Shown piece by piece: positions 8,555 to 16,798 of a DNA stretch of 64,000 nt. Within the stretch, counting starts at the first letter, position 1. Each line of letters starts with the position of its first letter. The DNA is taken from assembly GCA_018240525.1 (NCBI GenBank), contig JAFEFN010000012.1, positions 38,486 to 102,485 on the forward strand. Direction: 5' to 3'. A model generated the notes under the pieces. That model ran no database searches and had not been told where the DNA came from. It saw only the letters and a list, made by a program, of their open reading frames with translations. The position numbers and the translations under genes are program-made. Source of the DNA: Pseudomonadota bacterium. GTDB taxonomy: Bacteria > Pseudomonadota > Gammaproteobacteria > Steroidobacterales > Steroidobacteraceae.

Positions 8555-10588
8555 GTGCCTACCCGCCGCGCGTTTCTCGCCCTCATGGCCCTCGGGATCA
8601 CCTCCGTCGCTGCCGCGGCCGGCGGACGCCCGCTCGATGCGCAGGACTGGTTGCGCTTCCGGCCGGTGTACGACATCCACCTCGCACCCGACGGGGCGAG
8701 CGTGGCGTACCTGGTGAACCGCTACGACGCGGCGGCGGACGAGAGCCAGTCGGACCTGTGGACGGTGCCCTGGGCGGGCGGTGCGGCGCGGCAGCTCACC
8801 CATGGCGAGAGCGTCTCGGATCCGGCCTTCACGCCCGATGGCCGCGAGATCACGTTCCTGTCCGCGCGGCCCAAGGACGGCCCGAGCCAGCTGTGGGCGG
8901 TGCCGCGGCAGGGCGGCGCCCCGCACGTGCTCAGCCACGTGAGGCGGGAGATCGCCGGCTATGCGTGGGCCCCCGACGGCGAGCACGTGGTCCTGGTGAC
9001 GCGGGGCGAGGAGCAGCCCGCGGCGAAGGCCAAGGGAAAGGACAAGGACAAGCAGGAAGCGAAGCCGAAGCCCATCGTCCTGGATGCCTACCAGTTCAAG
9101 GCCGACAAGTCCGGTTACCTCACCGCGGCGTGGCGCTCGCACCTGTACCTGCTGGAGGTGAAGACCGGCCGCGTGAGCCCGCTGCCCGCCGACCCCCAGC
9201 GCATCGACTCGGACCCGGCCTTCTCCCCGGACGGCAAGTCGCTCGCCTTCGTGGGCCACACGGTGGGCACGCCGGCGCAGGTGGCGCGCGATGACATCTA
9301 CGTCCTCGGCATGGCCGCAGGCGCGGCACCCCGGCTGCTGCTGAGCACCGATTCCCCCAACCACCAGCACCTGGAGTGGAGCCCGGATGGCGCGCGCCTC
9401 AGCCTGCTGGTCGGCGCTGCGGAGCTGAAATACAACGCCTACATCACCGACCGCCTGGCGGTGGCGGATGCGAAGAGCGGGGAGCTGCGCCTGCTGGCGA
9501 CGGACCTGGACCGCGCGGTCGGCCAGCCGAAGTTCACCCGCGACGGCAGCGCCATCGAGGTCACGGTCGAGGACGACGGCGAGCAGTATCCGGCGCAGGT
9601 CGCCCTCGCCGACGGCCGCCTCAGCCGCCTGGGCGGTGCCATGGTGGTGCACGAGCTGACCGCGGCCGCCGGGCACACCGCGGTGCTCTCCTCGAGCGAC
9701 CAGGCCCCGCCGGAGGTGTTCGCGCTCGAGGACCAGCGCCTGCGGGTGCTGACGCACCACAACGACGCGCTGTTCGCGCAAGTGCGCCTGGGCTCGGTCG
9801 AGGACATCGCCTTCAAGGATCCGAGCGGCGTCGAGGTGCACGGCCAGATCGTCAAGCCGCCCGACTACGTCGCCGGCCGGCGCTATCCCACCATCCTGTG
9901 GATCCACGGCGGCCCGAACGGCCAGGACGATCACTCGCTGGAGCTGTGGGGCTACGGGCCGCCGCTCGAGCGGCAGTACTTCGCCACCCACGGCTACGTG
10001 GTGCTGGCCATCAACTACCGCGGCGGCAGCGGGCGCGGCGCCGCCTACGCGCGCGCCATCGCGGCGGACTGGGGCGACAAGGAGGTCGAGGACCTGCGCG
10101 CCGGCGTCGACTGGGCGATCGCCCAGGGCATCGCCGACCCGGAGCGGCTGGGGATCGGCGGCTGGAGCTACGGCGGCATCCTCACCGACTACACCATCGC
10201 CAGCGACCCGCGCTTCAAGGCGGCGATCTCCGGCGCGGGCAGCGCCAACCAGCTGTCCATGTATGGCGCCGACGAGTACGTGGTGCAGTACAACGCCGAG
10301 CTCGGGCCGCCCTGGACCAACAGCGCGCTGTGGCTGAAGGTCAGCTACCCGTTCTTCCATGCCGACCGGATCCACACCCCGACGCTGTTCCTCGGGGGCG
10401 ACCGGGACTTCAACGTGCCGCTGGCCGGCGGCGAGCAGATGTACCAGGCGCTGAAGACCCTCGGCGTCCCGGCGCAGCTGGTGGTCTACCCCGGCGAGTA
10501 CCACGTGCTCACCCGGCCGAGCTTCCTCATCGACCGCACCGAGCGCTATCTCGCCTGGATGGACCGCTACCTCAAGGCGAAGCCGTAG
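8555..10588 (+). CDS. S9 family peptidase (prolyl oligopeptidase type) with Tat-like signal
   Basis: Serine peptidase of clan SC with an N-terminal beta-propeller (WD40/TolB-like repeats such as DPAFSPDGKSLAF) and a C-terminal alpha/beta-hydrolase domain. The catalytic residues are evident: Ser in GGWSYGG, Asp in LGGDRDFNVPL and His in GEYHVLTRP. The N-terminus MPTRRAFLALMALG carries a twin-arginine pattern (RRAFLA) and a hydrophobic stretch, so export by Tat, or retention by an uncleaved signal anchor, is likely. The GTG start at 8555 is fixed by AAGGAGCT at 8543-8550 and removes a long spurious N-terminal extension of the open frame. A lysine-rich insert (about 153-170) interrupts the propeller. 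It is divergent from the TPR-sulfotransferase, with 129 bases between starts. It cleaves peptides, probably short ones; the real substrate is unknown. Confidence 0.92.
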   Translation: MPTRRAFLALMALGITSVAAAAGGRPLDAQDWLRFRPVYDIHLAPDGASVAYLVNRYDAAADESQSDLWTVPWAGGAARQLTHGESVSDPAFTPDGREITFLSARPKDGPSQLWAVPRQGGAPHVLSHVRREIAGYAWAPDGEHVVLVTRGEEQPAAKAKGKDKDKQEAKPKPIVLDAYQFKADKSGYLTAAWRSHLYLLEVKTGRVSPLPADPQRIDSDPAFSPDGKSLAFVGHTVGTPAQVARDDIYVLGMAAGAAPRLLLSTDSPNHQHLEWSPDGARLSLLVGAAELKYNAYITDRLAVADAKSGELRLLATDLDRAVGQPKFTRDGSAIEVTVEDDGEQYPAQVALADGRLSRLGGAMVVHELTAAAGHTAVLSSSDQAPPEVFALEDQRLRVLTHHNDALFAQVRLGSVEDIAFKDPSGVEVHGQIVKPPDYVAGRRYPTILWIHGGPNGQDDHSLELWGYGPPLERQYFATHGYVVLAINYRGGSGRGAAYARAIAADWGDKEVEDLRAGVDWAIAQGIADPERLGIGGWSYGGILTDYTIASDPRFKAAISGAGSANQLSMYGADEYVVQYNAELGPPWTNSALWLKVSYPFFHADRIHTPTLFLGGDRDFNVPLAGGEQMYQALKTLGVPAQLVVYPGEYHVLTRPSFLIDRTERYLAWMDRYLKAKP

Positions 10589-11102
10589 CCCCGGCGGCAT
10601 CCTCGGCCGGCTTGAGCGACCAGTGGGCATTGCGGAACACCCACTGGTCGCCGCGCCGCTCGGCCAGGCCGGTGAAGTAGCCGCTGACCGCGGTGTCGTG
10701 CTCGGTGGTGTCGGTGAGCACCTCGCTGAAGGAGGCCGCCACCACGGCGAAGTCGCGCGTCAGCGGGTCGACGCGCAGGTCATCCCCGAAGTGCAGGCTG
10801 ATGCGCTTGAGCGTGCCCGGCAGCTCCGCGACGCCCTGGGCGGCGGCGGCGCCGCTGGCGAACTGCAGCTCTCCCTGCGAGGCCATGAAGAACTCCGGCG
10901 CGCTCGAGAAGTGCCCGGCCCAGGCCGCAGGGCCGCGCAGGGTCACATCCTGTGCGACCTCCAGCGCGAACACGCGCACATCGCCGGTGACCTCGATGCG
11001 CTCCTGCTCGGTGAGCGCGGGCGAGGCGCGCGAGTGCGGGCGCTCGTGGCAGCCGCACAGCAGCAGCGCGCCCAGGGGCAGCAACCACAGCCTCGTGCGC
11101 AC
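10572..11102 (-). CDS. NTF2-like/DUF4440-type lipoprotein
   Basis: A 176-residue putative lipoprotein. The first 18 residues form a short signal peptide ending LLLCGC, a good lipobox that would place the lipidated Cys at 18. The mature part looks like an NTF2/SnoaL-type cone fold: an N-terminal helix-rich region (AEHF-like WAGHFSSAPEFFM), central strands, and a terminal RRGDQWVFRNAHWSL strand pair typical of DUF4440 proteins. No catalytic residue can be assigned. Its 3' end overlaps the convergent S9 peptidase by 17 bases. It lies 7 bases downstream of gloB on the same strand, so it is probably co-transcribed with gloB. The fold assignment is inference from pattern only. Confidence 0.75.
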   Translation of the reverse strand: MRTRLWLLPLGALLLCGCHERPHSRASPALTEQERIEVTGDVRVFALEVAQDVTLRGPAAWAGHFSSAPEFFMASQGELQFASGAAAAQGVAELPGTLKRISLHFGDDLRVDPLTRDFAVVAASFSEVLTDTTEHDTAVSGYFTGLAERRGDQWVFRNAHWSLKPAEDAAGATASP

Positions 11103-11109
11103 CCCTCAC

Positions 11110-11901
11110 CTACCAGCGGTTGCGCAGCTCGCGCAGCTTCATGAACACCGTCTTCGGCGTCGGTGATGCGCCGATGTCGGGAAACTTCTCGCGCAGGCGC
11201 GCGATGAGGTCCGGGCTCCCCAGGCGCAGGAAGGCATTCACCCGCTTCTCCTGCGCGAGCGTGGTCACCGGTACCGTCGTCGGCTGGTAGCGCCTCGCCT
11301 GCTGCAGCGCCGCCGCCGCCTCCTGATTGGACGGCTCGCGGTCGAGCGTGAACTCGAGGTTGCGCGCCATGTACTCGTGCCCCGGGTACACCTGCGTCGC
11401 CTCCGGCAGGCGCATCAGCTGCGCGGCGAAGGTCTCGTACAGGGTGGCCGGGTCGCCGCCGTTGTGGCAGTTGCCGACGCCCGAGTTGAACAGGGTGTCG
11501 CCGCAGAAGAGCGCCGGCGTGTCCGTGTGCGACAGCAGGCAGACGTGCGTCATGGTGTGGCCGGGCGTGTCGAGCGACTCGAGCTCCACCGTGCGGCCCA
11601 CCCGGATGAGGTCGCCCTTGTTCAGGCCGCGGTCGACCCCGCCGATGCGGCTCGCGGCGCCGGCATGGGCCAGCACCTTCGCGCCGGTCGCAGCCTTGAG
11701 CGGGGCATTGCCGCCGGTGTGGTCCTCGTGCTCGTGCGTGTTCAGGATCTGGGTGATCTGCCAGCCGCGCGCCCGGGCCGCATCGAGGCACATCTGCCAC
11801 TCGAGCGGGTCGACCGCGAGGGCCTCGCCGCTCTCGGGGCAGGCGATCAGATAGTGGAAATTCCGCAGTGAATTCCCGGACCAGATGCGTTCGATCAGCA
11901 T
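11110..11901 (-). CDS. gloB: Hydroxyacylglutathione hydrolase (glyoxalase II)
   Basis: Metallo-beta-lactamase-fold thioesterase of 263 residues. It hydrolyses S-lactoylglutathione to lactate and glutathione in methylglyoxal detoxification, in the cytoplasm. Metal ligands are visible: the THEHEDHTGGN loop (THxHxDH signature), DTPGHTMTHV, FCGDTLF with the bridging Asp, and VYPGHEY. The C-terminal glutathione-binding region follows, ending with the family-like PKTVFMKLRELRNRW. Length is normal for GloB. It begins with ATG at 11901 and is followed after 7 bases by the NTF2-like lipoprotein gene. A generic MBL hydrolase is less likely given the full-length match to the GloB layout. Confidence 0.93.
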   Translation of the reverse strand: MLIERIWSGNSLRNFHYLIACPESGEALAVDPLEWQMCLDAARARGWQITQILNTHEHEDHTGGNAPLKAATGAKVLAHAGAASRIGGVDRGLNKGDLIRVGRTVELESLDTPGHTMTHVCLLSHTDTPALFCGDTLFNSGVGNCHNGGDPATLYETFAAQLMRLPEATQVYPGHEYMARNLEFTLDREPSNQEAAAALQQARRYQPTTVPVTTLAQEKRVNAFLRLGSPDLIARLREKFPDIGASPTPKTVFMKLRELRNRW

Positions 11902-11972
11902 GGAACCCTTCCCGTTATGTCGCTCGCGCCGGCAACGTACCGCGAATCGGCAGCGCGCGCCATAATGGGCCC

Positions 11973-12467
11973 ATGACGATCGTGGCCGAGCCGCATACCT
12001 TCCTGTTCGAGCCGGCCGTGTGGCACGGCACCGGCACGCTGTGGCGCGCCGACGGCGAGCCGATCGACACGCAGTCGCGCACCCAGATCGTGCACCGCGA
12101 GGACTGCTGGCTGCTGTCCGGCACGCTCAAGGTGCTCGGCTCCCCGCCGACCGAGTTCCACCAGGCGTACCTGATCGAGGCGCCGCAGGGCGTGCCCGGC
12201 GAGAGCCTCCGGTGGACGTTCGACAGCGCGATGTTCGGCAAGCTGCAGGGCCGCTTCGCGGTGATCGGCTCCTCGATCCTCGCCGCCTACGGCTGCGAAG
12301 CCTCCGGCTACTACGGCTCGGAGCACCTGGGGCAGCTGGACCGCAACAACTACCGCTCCGTCGGCATGCTGTTGCTGAAGGACCAGCTGGTCTACTCCTG
12401 GCAGACCCTGCACAAGCGCGAGGTCCCCAAGAAGAAGCCCTCAGGGCCGGTCAGCGCGGCGGGCTGA
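11973..12467 (+). CDS. Conserved hypothetical protein (no recognised family)
   Basis: A 164-residue soluble protein with no signal peptide or membrane segment. It starts at the ATG at 11973 (MTIVAEPHTFLFEP). The composition is rich in aromatic residues and alternating hydrophobics (WHGTGTLWRADGEP, CWLLSGTLKVLG, LVYSWQTLHKRE). This suggests a mainly beta protein, perhaps a small calycin-like barrel, but I do not recognise the family and assign no function. It is divergent from gloB (71 bases apart), and its 3' end overlaps the convergent FkbM methyltransferase gene by 17 bases. The tail KKKPSGPVSAAG looks disordered. Codon use matches the neighbours, so it is probably a real gene. Confidence 0.7.
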   Translation: MTIVAEPHTFLFEPAVWHGTGTLWRADGEPIDTQSRTQIVHREDCWLLSGTLKVLGSPPTEFHQAYLIEAPQGVPGESLRWTFDSAMFGKLQGRFAVIGSSILAAYGCEASGYYGSEHLGQLDRNNYRSVGMLLLKDQLVYSWQTLHKREVPKKKPSGPVSAAG

Positions 12468-13305
12468 GCAGCAGGTCCAGCTGCGAGGGCGCGCGGGCCA
12501 GCGCCTCGTAGCTGATCGGCTCGGGCCGTCCGTCCACGAAGGCCTGCGCGGTGAGGCCGCTCGACTTCAGCAGCTGCACCAGCGCATCCGGCGGGCGGCC
12601 CGCCAGCGCCAGGCTCTGCGGCGAGTACTCCAGCAGGATGCGCGCGCAGCGCTGCAGCAGCGCGCCCGCGCCCTTGAGCACGAAGTACTCGAAGCCCTCC
12701 ACGTCGACCTTCATGAAGGCGATCGGCGCATCGCCGAGCCCCTGGTTCTCCCAGAAGTGCGCGAGCGTATCGAGCGGCACGGTCACCGAGCCGGCGATGT
12801 CGTCGCCGGGGATCAGGCTGTGCCGGCCGTTGTTGCTGTCCTTGTAGCGGCGCAGCTGCGCCGAGCCCTGCGCCTCGCCGAGGGCGATGTTGAGGGCGCT
12901 CACCCGGCTGGCATCGTTGGCGGCGAGGTTCTCACGCAGCAGCTCGAAGGTGCGCGGGTCCGGCTCGAAGCAGAAGATGCGCGCGTCGGGCGCGGACAGG
13001 CGCTGCAGCAGCACGCTGTACCAGCCGAGGTTGGCGCCGACGTCCAGCGCCACCTCGCCGGGCCCGACGCGCACGTTGGCGAGCAGGTAGCGCGTGATCG
13101 CCGGCTCGTGCGCACCGAGCCGGTAGATGTGCCGGGTGATGACATCCGCCGCGGGTCCCCTGAAGGTGAGGCCGAACGGGGCGGCGCGCGCGGTCACGAG
13201 GCCATCGCCGCTGGTGAGGCGCGCCAGCCCGAACTGCAGCGTGCGCAGCATGCGCGTGGGCCAGGCGTGCTGCACGCGCGGCGGCGGGGCGGTCGGGTCG
13301 GCCAT
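12451..13305 (-). CDS. FkbM family methyltransferase
   Basis: SAM-dependent methyltransferase of 284 residues. The SAM-binding loop is LDVGANLGWYSVLLQ (about residues 88-102), followed by the acidic end of strand 2 in FCFEPDPRTFELLREN. The FkbM hallmark MKVDVEGFEYFVLKGA follows, and ILLEYSPQSL is also typical. FkbM proteins usually O-methylate sugars or polyketide-like molecules; the acceptor here cannot be told. No glycan cluster is nearby, so it may be a solitary tailoring enzyme. It starts with ATG at 13305, and its end overlaps the convergent hypothetical gene by 17 bases. Confidence 0.9.
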   Translation of the reverse strand: MADPTAPPPRVQHAWPTRMLRTLQFGLARLTSGDGLVTARAAPFGLTFRGPAADVITRHIYRLGAHEPAITRYLLANVRVGPGEVALDVGANLGWYSVLLQRLSAPDARIFCFEPDPRTFELLRENLAANDASRVSALNIALGEAQGSAQLRRYKDSNNGRHSLIPGDDIAGSVTVPLDTLAHFWENQGLGDAPIAFMKVDVEGFEYFVLKGAGALLQRCARILLEYSPQSLALAGRPPDALVQLLKSSGLTAQAFVDGRPEPISYEALARAPSQLDLLLSPPR

Positions 13306-13444
13306 GGGCGGTGCCGTTCGGGGGCGGAGGCGCCGATTCTACACGCAGGGTGCGCCGCGGCCCGCCGCGGTGACACGCGCCCCGCGGCCCCCCTACACTG
13401 CCGCAGGGCGCGGCCGGCGCGCCGGCACGTCAGGAGTGGATGTC

Positions 13445-14143
13445 ATGCTGCAGGTGCTGCGAGGCGCCGAGCGCGGGTTCGCCGACCATGGCTGGCTGCG
13501 CAGTTACCACACGTTCTCCTTCGCCGACTACCACAACCCGGCGTGGGTCGAGTTTGGGCCGCTGCGCGTCATCAACGAGGACTACGTCGCCCCGGGCCGG
13601 GGCTTCGGCAAGCACGGCCACCGCGACATGGAGATCATCACCTACATCCTGGAGGGCGAGCTCGAGCACAGCGATTCGATGGGCAACGGCTCGGTGATCC
13701 GGCCCGGGGACGTGCAGCGTATGAGCGCCGGCACGGGCGTGCTGCACAGCGAGTTCAACAAGTCGGACCGCGACGAGGTGCACCTGCTGCAGATCTGGAT
13801 CAAGCCGGACGCGCTGCGCCTGGTGCCCGGCTACGAGCAGAAGCACTTCCCGGTCGGCGAGCGGCGCGGCCGCCTGCGCCTCATCGCCTCCCCCGAGGGC
13901 GAGCAGGGCGCGGTGCGCCTGCACCAGGACGCGCGCCTCTACGCGGGCCTCTTCGATGGCCGGGAGGTGCAGGGCTTTGCGCTCCCCACCGGCCGGCGCG
14001 CCTGGCTGCAGGTGGCGCGCGGCACCCTGGCCGTGAACGAGACGAAGCTGGCGGCGGGCGATGCCGCCTACCTCTCCGGCGCCGCGGACCTGCACCTGCA
14101 CGATGGCGCGGGCGCCGAGGTGCTGCTGTTCGACCTGCCCTGA
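13445..14143 (+). CDS. Pirin family protein (YhhW-like bicupin)
   Basis: A 232-residue bicupin of the pirin family. The N-terminal cupin has the metal site pattern GFGKHGHRDMEIITYILEGE (two His, one later His, one Glu). It is followed by the usual MSAGTGVLHSEFN segment. The C-terminal cupin (about 135-232) lacks clear metal ligands, as in E. coli YhhW, which shows quercetinase activity in vitro. The physiological role of such pirins is not settled. The ATG at 13445 has AGGAG at 13432-13436. A GTG three codons upstream would overlap that site, so it is rejected. It converges with ctaB, the two stop codons being adjacent. Confidence 0.92.
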   Translation: MLQVLRGAERGFADHGWLRSYHTFSFADYHNPAWVEFGPLRVINEDYVAPGRGFGKHGHRDMEIITYILEGELEHSDSMGNGSVIRPGDVQRMSAGTGVLHSEFNKSDRDEVHLLQIWIKPDALRLVPGYEQKHFPVGERRGRLRLIASPEGEQGAVRLHQDARLYAGLFDGREVQGFALPTGRRAWLQVARGTLAVNETKLAAGDAAYLSGAADLHLHDGAGAEVLLFDLP

Positions 14144-14144
14144 G

Positions 14145-15029
14145 TCAGGCGCGCAGCACCGGCAGGTAGTGATCCAGCAGCAGGGCGGCGAACAGCCACA
14201 TGAGGTAGGTGATCGAGAAGCGGAACACCCGCATGGGCAGCTCCACCCGCGCGGTGATCTTCAGCGCCAGCGCGTAGTAGAGGAAGCCTGCGTTCAGCAC
14301 CAGCGCGGCGGCCAGGTACAGCAGGCCGCTCATGTGCGTGATGAAGGGCATGAGCGTCACCAGCACCAGCAGCACCGTGTACAGCAGCACCTGCAGCCGC
14401 GTGTACTCCACCCCGTGCGTGACCGGGAGCATGGGGATGCCCGCGCGCGCGTACTCGTCGCGCCGCGCGATGGCGAGCGCCCAGAAGTGCGGCGGCGTCC
14501 AGATGAAGATGATGAGGAACAGCAGCAGCGCGTCCGGGTCGACGCTGTTGGTCACCGCCGCCCAGCCGAGCACCGGGGGGGCCGCCCCGGCCGCCCCGCC
14601 GATGACGATGTTCTGCGAGGTGGCCCGCTTCAGCCACAAGGTGTAGACCACCGCATAGCCGATCAGGGACAGGAACGTGAGCACCGCGGTCAGCAGGTTG
14701 ACCAGGAAGGCGAGGATCGCCATCGAGCTCACGCCCAGCACGGCGGCGAACGCCAGCGCGTTGCGCTCGGTGAGTTCCCCGGTCGGCAGCGGCCGTGCGC
14801 GCGTGCGCGCCATCAGCTCGTCGATGCGCCGGTCGAGCACGTGGTTGATGGTGGCGGCGCAGGCGGCGGCCAGGGCGATGCCGAGGTTGCCGAAGACGAG
14901 CGCATCGAGCGGCGGGGCCCCCGGGCTCGCCAGCAGCGTCCCGACGATCGCGGTGAAGGTGATCAGCGCGACCACCTTCGGCTTGGTCAGCTCCAGGTAG
15001 CGCCGCCAGAGCGGGCGGGCCACTGCCAT
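14145..15029 (-). CDS. ctaB: Protoheme IX farnesyltransferase (heme O synthase)
   Basis: Integral membrane prenyltransferase of the UbiA superfamily that farnesylates protoheme to heme O, the first step towards heme a for the adjacent cytochrome oxidase. The product (294 residues) begins [20 protein letters not shown]. It has the first Asp-rich motif in [20 protein letters not shown] (N-x3-D-x2-D-x2-M-x-R-T) and about nine membrane helices. The ATG at 15029 gives the N-terminus seen in relatives. A GTG six codons upstream (15047) and a TTG at 15080 are possible, but neither is better supported. It lies downstream of ctaA (109 bases) at the end of the oxidase cluster. It is also known as cyoE. 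Confidence 0.95.
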   Translation of the reverse strand: MAVARPLWRRYLELTKPKVVALITFTAIVGTLLASPGAPPLDALVFGNLGIALAAACAATINHVLDRRIDELMARTRARPLPTGELTERNALAFAAVLGVSSMAILAFLVNLLTAVLTFLSLIGYAVVYTLWLKRATSQNIVIGGAAGAAPPVLGWAAVTNSVDPDALLLFLIIFIWTPPHFWALAIARRDEYARAGIPMLPVTHGVEYTRLQVLLYTVLLVLVTLMPFITHMSGLLYLAAALVLNAGFLYYALALKITARVELPMRVFRFSITYLMWLFAALLLDHYLPVLRA

Positions 15030-15138
15030 ATGCGATGTCGTCGCCACTGTGCCTGGGCCGCCGGCCGGGTCGGGAATCAAGGGGATGCGCAGCCTAGCAG
15101 ATCAGGGTGCGCGGGAAACATCGGCCAGGCTCGGCACA

Positions 15139-16167
15139 TCAGCCCGCCGGGCGCTGGCGCGGACTGAGCGCGCGCACGAGCGCGAGTGTGGCCAGCAGCA
15201 GCAGCGCCGCGCCCGCGGTATGGGCCGTGGCCAGCGGCAGCGGGAAGCTCCTGAGCACCATGGAGACGCCGATGAGCAGCTGCAGCGCGAGGGCGCCGAG
15301 CACCGCCCAGGCCGGCAGGCGCGCCGCGGTGAGCCCGCGCCGGCGCAGCACGAACACCGCGGCCAGCGCGAGGGCCGTGGTGGCGATCAGGGCGCCGAGC
15401 CGATGCGTCAGGTGGATGGCCACGCGCGCCGCGTTCTCGAGCACGCCGCCCTCGTAGTTGATCTGGCCGTGCCAGGGCTCGAAGGCGTGCGCGAAATCCG
15501 CGGGCGGCCAGAGCGCGCCCTGGCAGGTGGGGAAGTCCGGGCAGGCCACCGCCGCGTAGTTGCTGCTGGTCCAGCCGCCGAGGACGATCTGCACGATGAG
15601 CGCGGCCAGGCCGATCAGCGCCAGGCGCCGCGCGCGCTCCATGGCCGCGCCGCCGCCGCCGGCCGGCGCCGCCGCGCCCCACGAGCCGGTGGGCAGCGAC
15701 AGGGTCAGCCACCACAGCAGCGCCAGGGTGGTCATGCCGAAGACCAGGTGTGCGGTGACGATCAGCGGGTTCAGTCGCCAGGTGACCGTCAGTGCGCCGA
15801 GCACGGCCTGCACCAGCAGCGTCGCCACCAGCGCGGCGGCGAGCGCCACGCTCGCCAGGCGCTGCTGGCGCGTGCGTACCGCGAGCAGCGCCAGCAGGAA
15901 GATGAGGCAGGCGAGCGTGCCCACCGCGTAGCGATGGATCATCTCGCGCCACGCCTTGCCCACCTCCAGCGGGCGGTCCGGGAAGGCCTGCGCCAGGTCG
16001 GCGCTGCGCGCGGCGCCCACCGGGCTCAGGTGCCCGTAGCAGCCCGGCCAGTCCGGGCACCCGAGTCCCGCGGCGGTGAGGCGCACGTAGGCCCCGAGCA
16101 CCACGACCCCGAAGCACAGGAGGAGGGCGGCCAGCGCCACGCGGCGCATCCACATCGCAAGCGGCAT
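15139..16167 (-). CDS. ctaA: Heme A synthase (COX15/CtaA)
   Basis: Membrane enzyme that oxidises the C8 methyl of heme O to the formyl group of heme a. The 342-residue protein has eight predicted helices and two related four-helix halves. Conserved features are YVRLTAAGLGCPDWPGCYG near the N-terminus, WREMIHRYAVG and VTAHLVFGM in the first half, and HLTHRLGALIATTAL and TAHTAGA in the second half. The His residues are heme ligands, and CPDFPTCQG is a second Cys pair. It is downstream of the Sco-like protein gene (22 bases) and upstream of ctaB, in the oxidase assembly run. The start is the ATG at 16167; the Met four codons later is an alternative. Confidence 0.95.
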   Translation of the reverse strand: MPLAMWMRRVALAALLLCFGVVVLGAYVRLTAAGLGCPDWPGCYGHLSPVGAARSADLAQAFPDRPLEVGKAWREMIHRYAVGTLACLIFLLALLAVRTRQQRLASVALAAALVATLLVQAVLGALTVTWRLNPLIVTAHLVFGMTTLALLWWLTLSLPTGSWGAAAPAGGGGAAMERARRLALIGLAALIVQIVLGGWTSSNYAAVACPDFPTCQGALWPPADFAHAFEPWHGQINYEGGVLENAARVAIHLTHRLGALIATTALALAAVFVLRRRGLTAARLPAWAVLGALALQLLIGVSMVLRSFPLPLATAHTAGAALLLLATLALVRALSPRQRPAG

Positions 16168-16189
16168 GTTGGTTCCCTCCCTCGTGTGC

Positions 16190-16798
16190 TCAGCCGATGT
16201 GCGACAGCCGCAGCAGCTTCCTCAGGTCATCGAGCAGGCCGCGCGGGTTGGCACGCGCGTCGTAGCGCATCATGAGGTTGCCGAGCGGGTCGACCACGTA
16301 CAGCGTGTGCTCGCGATCCGCGGCCGGGAACTGCGCGAGCAGTGCCTGCGCGGCGCCGCCGCTGGCATCGACCACCACCAGCCCGGGGTGCTCGCGCCCG
16401 AGCAGCTCGCGCGCACAGCAGCCGGCGGTGGCGAGGAAGACCCGTGCCACCCGCGTCATGTCGTTGTTGAGGGACAGGCGCGTCTGCCGCATCACGTACA
16501 GCGCCTGCTGGCACTCCTGCGGGCAGCCGCCGTCGCCGACGTACACCAGCGTCCACTTGTCGCGGAAGAGCCTGTCCGCCGCGGCCGGCGCCGGCAGCAC
16601 CGCCGGCAGTGCGCTCGCGGGCAGGGGCCGCGGCGGGCTGATCAGCTCGCCGTGGTTGACGCTGCCGATCGGGCGCCAGGAGGTGCCGTAGTAGGTGAAG
16701 AACGCCAGCGCCAGCGGCACGATGAACAGCGCCGCCAGCAGCGCGAGCGTGCGCAGGTTGCGCGCCCGCAGGGCGGGGTCGACGGTGCCGGGCGTCAT
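16190..16798 (-). CDS. Membrane-anchored Sco/thioredoxin-like protein of the cytochrome oxidase cluster
   Basis: A 202-residue protein with one N-terminal membrane anchor (about 18-40) and a periplasmic thioredoxin-like domain. WTLVYVGDGGCPQECQQALYVM carries a Cys-x3-Cys pair resembling the copper-binding CxxxC of Sco1/SenC, followed by MRQTRLSLN, and HTLYVVDPLGNLMMRY is the typical Sco strand near the end. The position between SURF1 and ctaA is the place where Pseudomonas cox clusters encode such a protein. It probably assists copper-site assembly. The His ligand of true Sco proteins is not obvious, so a thiol-disulfide role is an alternative. The ATG at 16798 overlaps the SURF1 stop (ATGA). 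Confidence 0.8.
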   Translation of the reverse strand: MTPGTVDPALRARNLRTLALLAALFIVPLALAFFTYYGTSWRPIGSVNHGELISPPRPLPASALPAVLPAPAAADRLFRDKWTLVYVGDGGCPQECQQALYVMRQTRLSLNNDMTRVARVFLATAGCCARELLGREHPGLVVVDASGGAAQALLAQFPAADREHTLYVVDPLGNLMMRYDARANPRGLLDDLRKLLRLSHIG

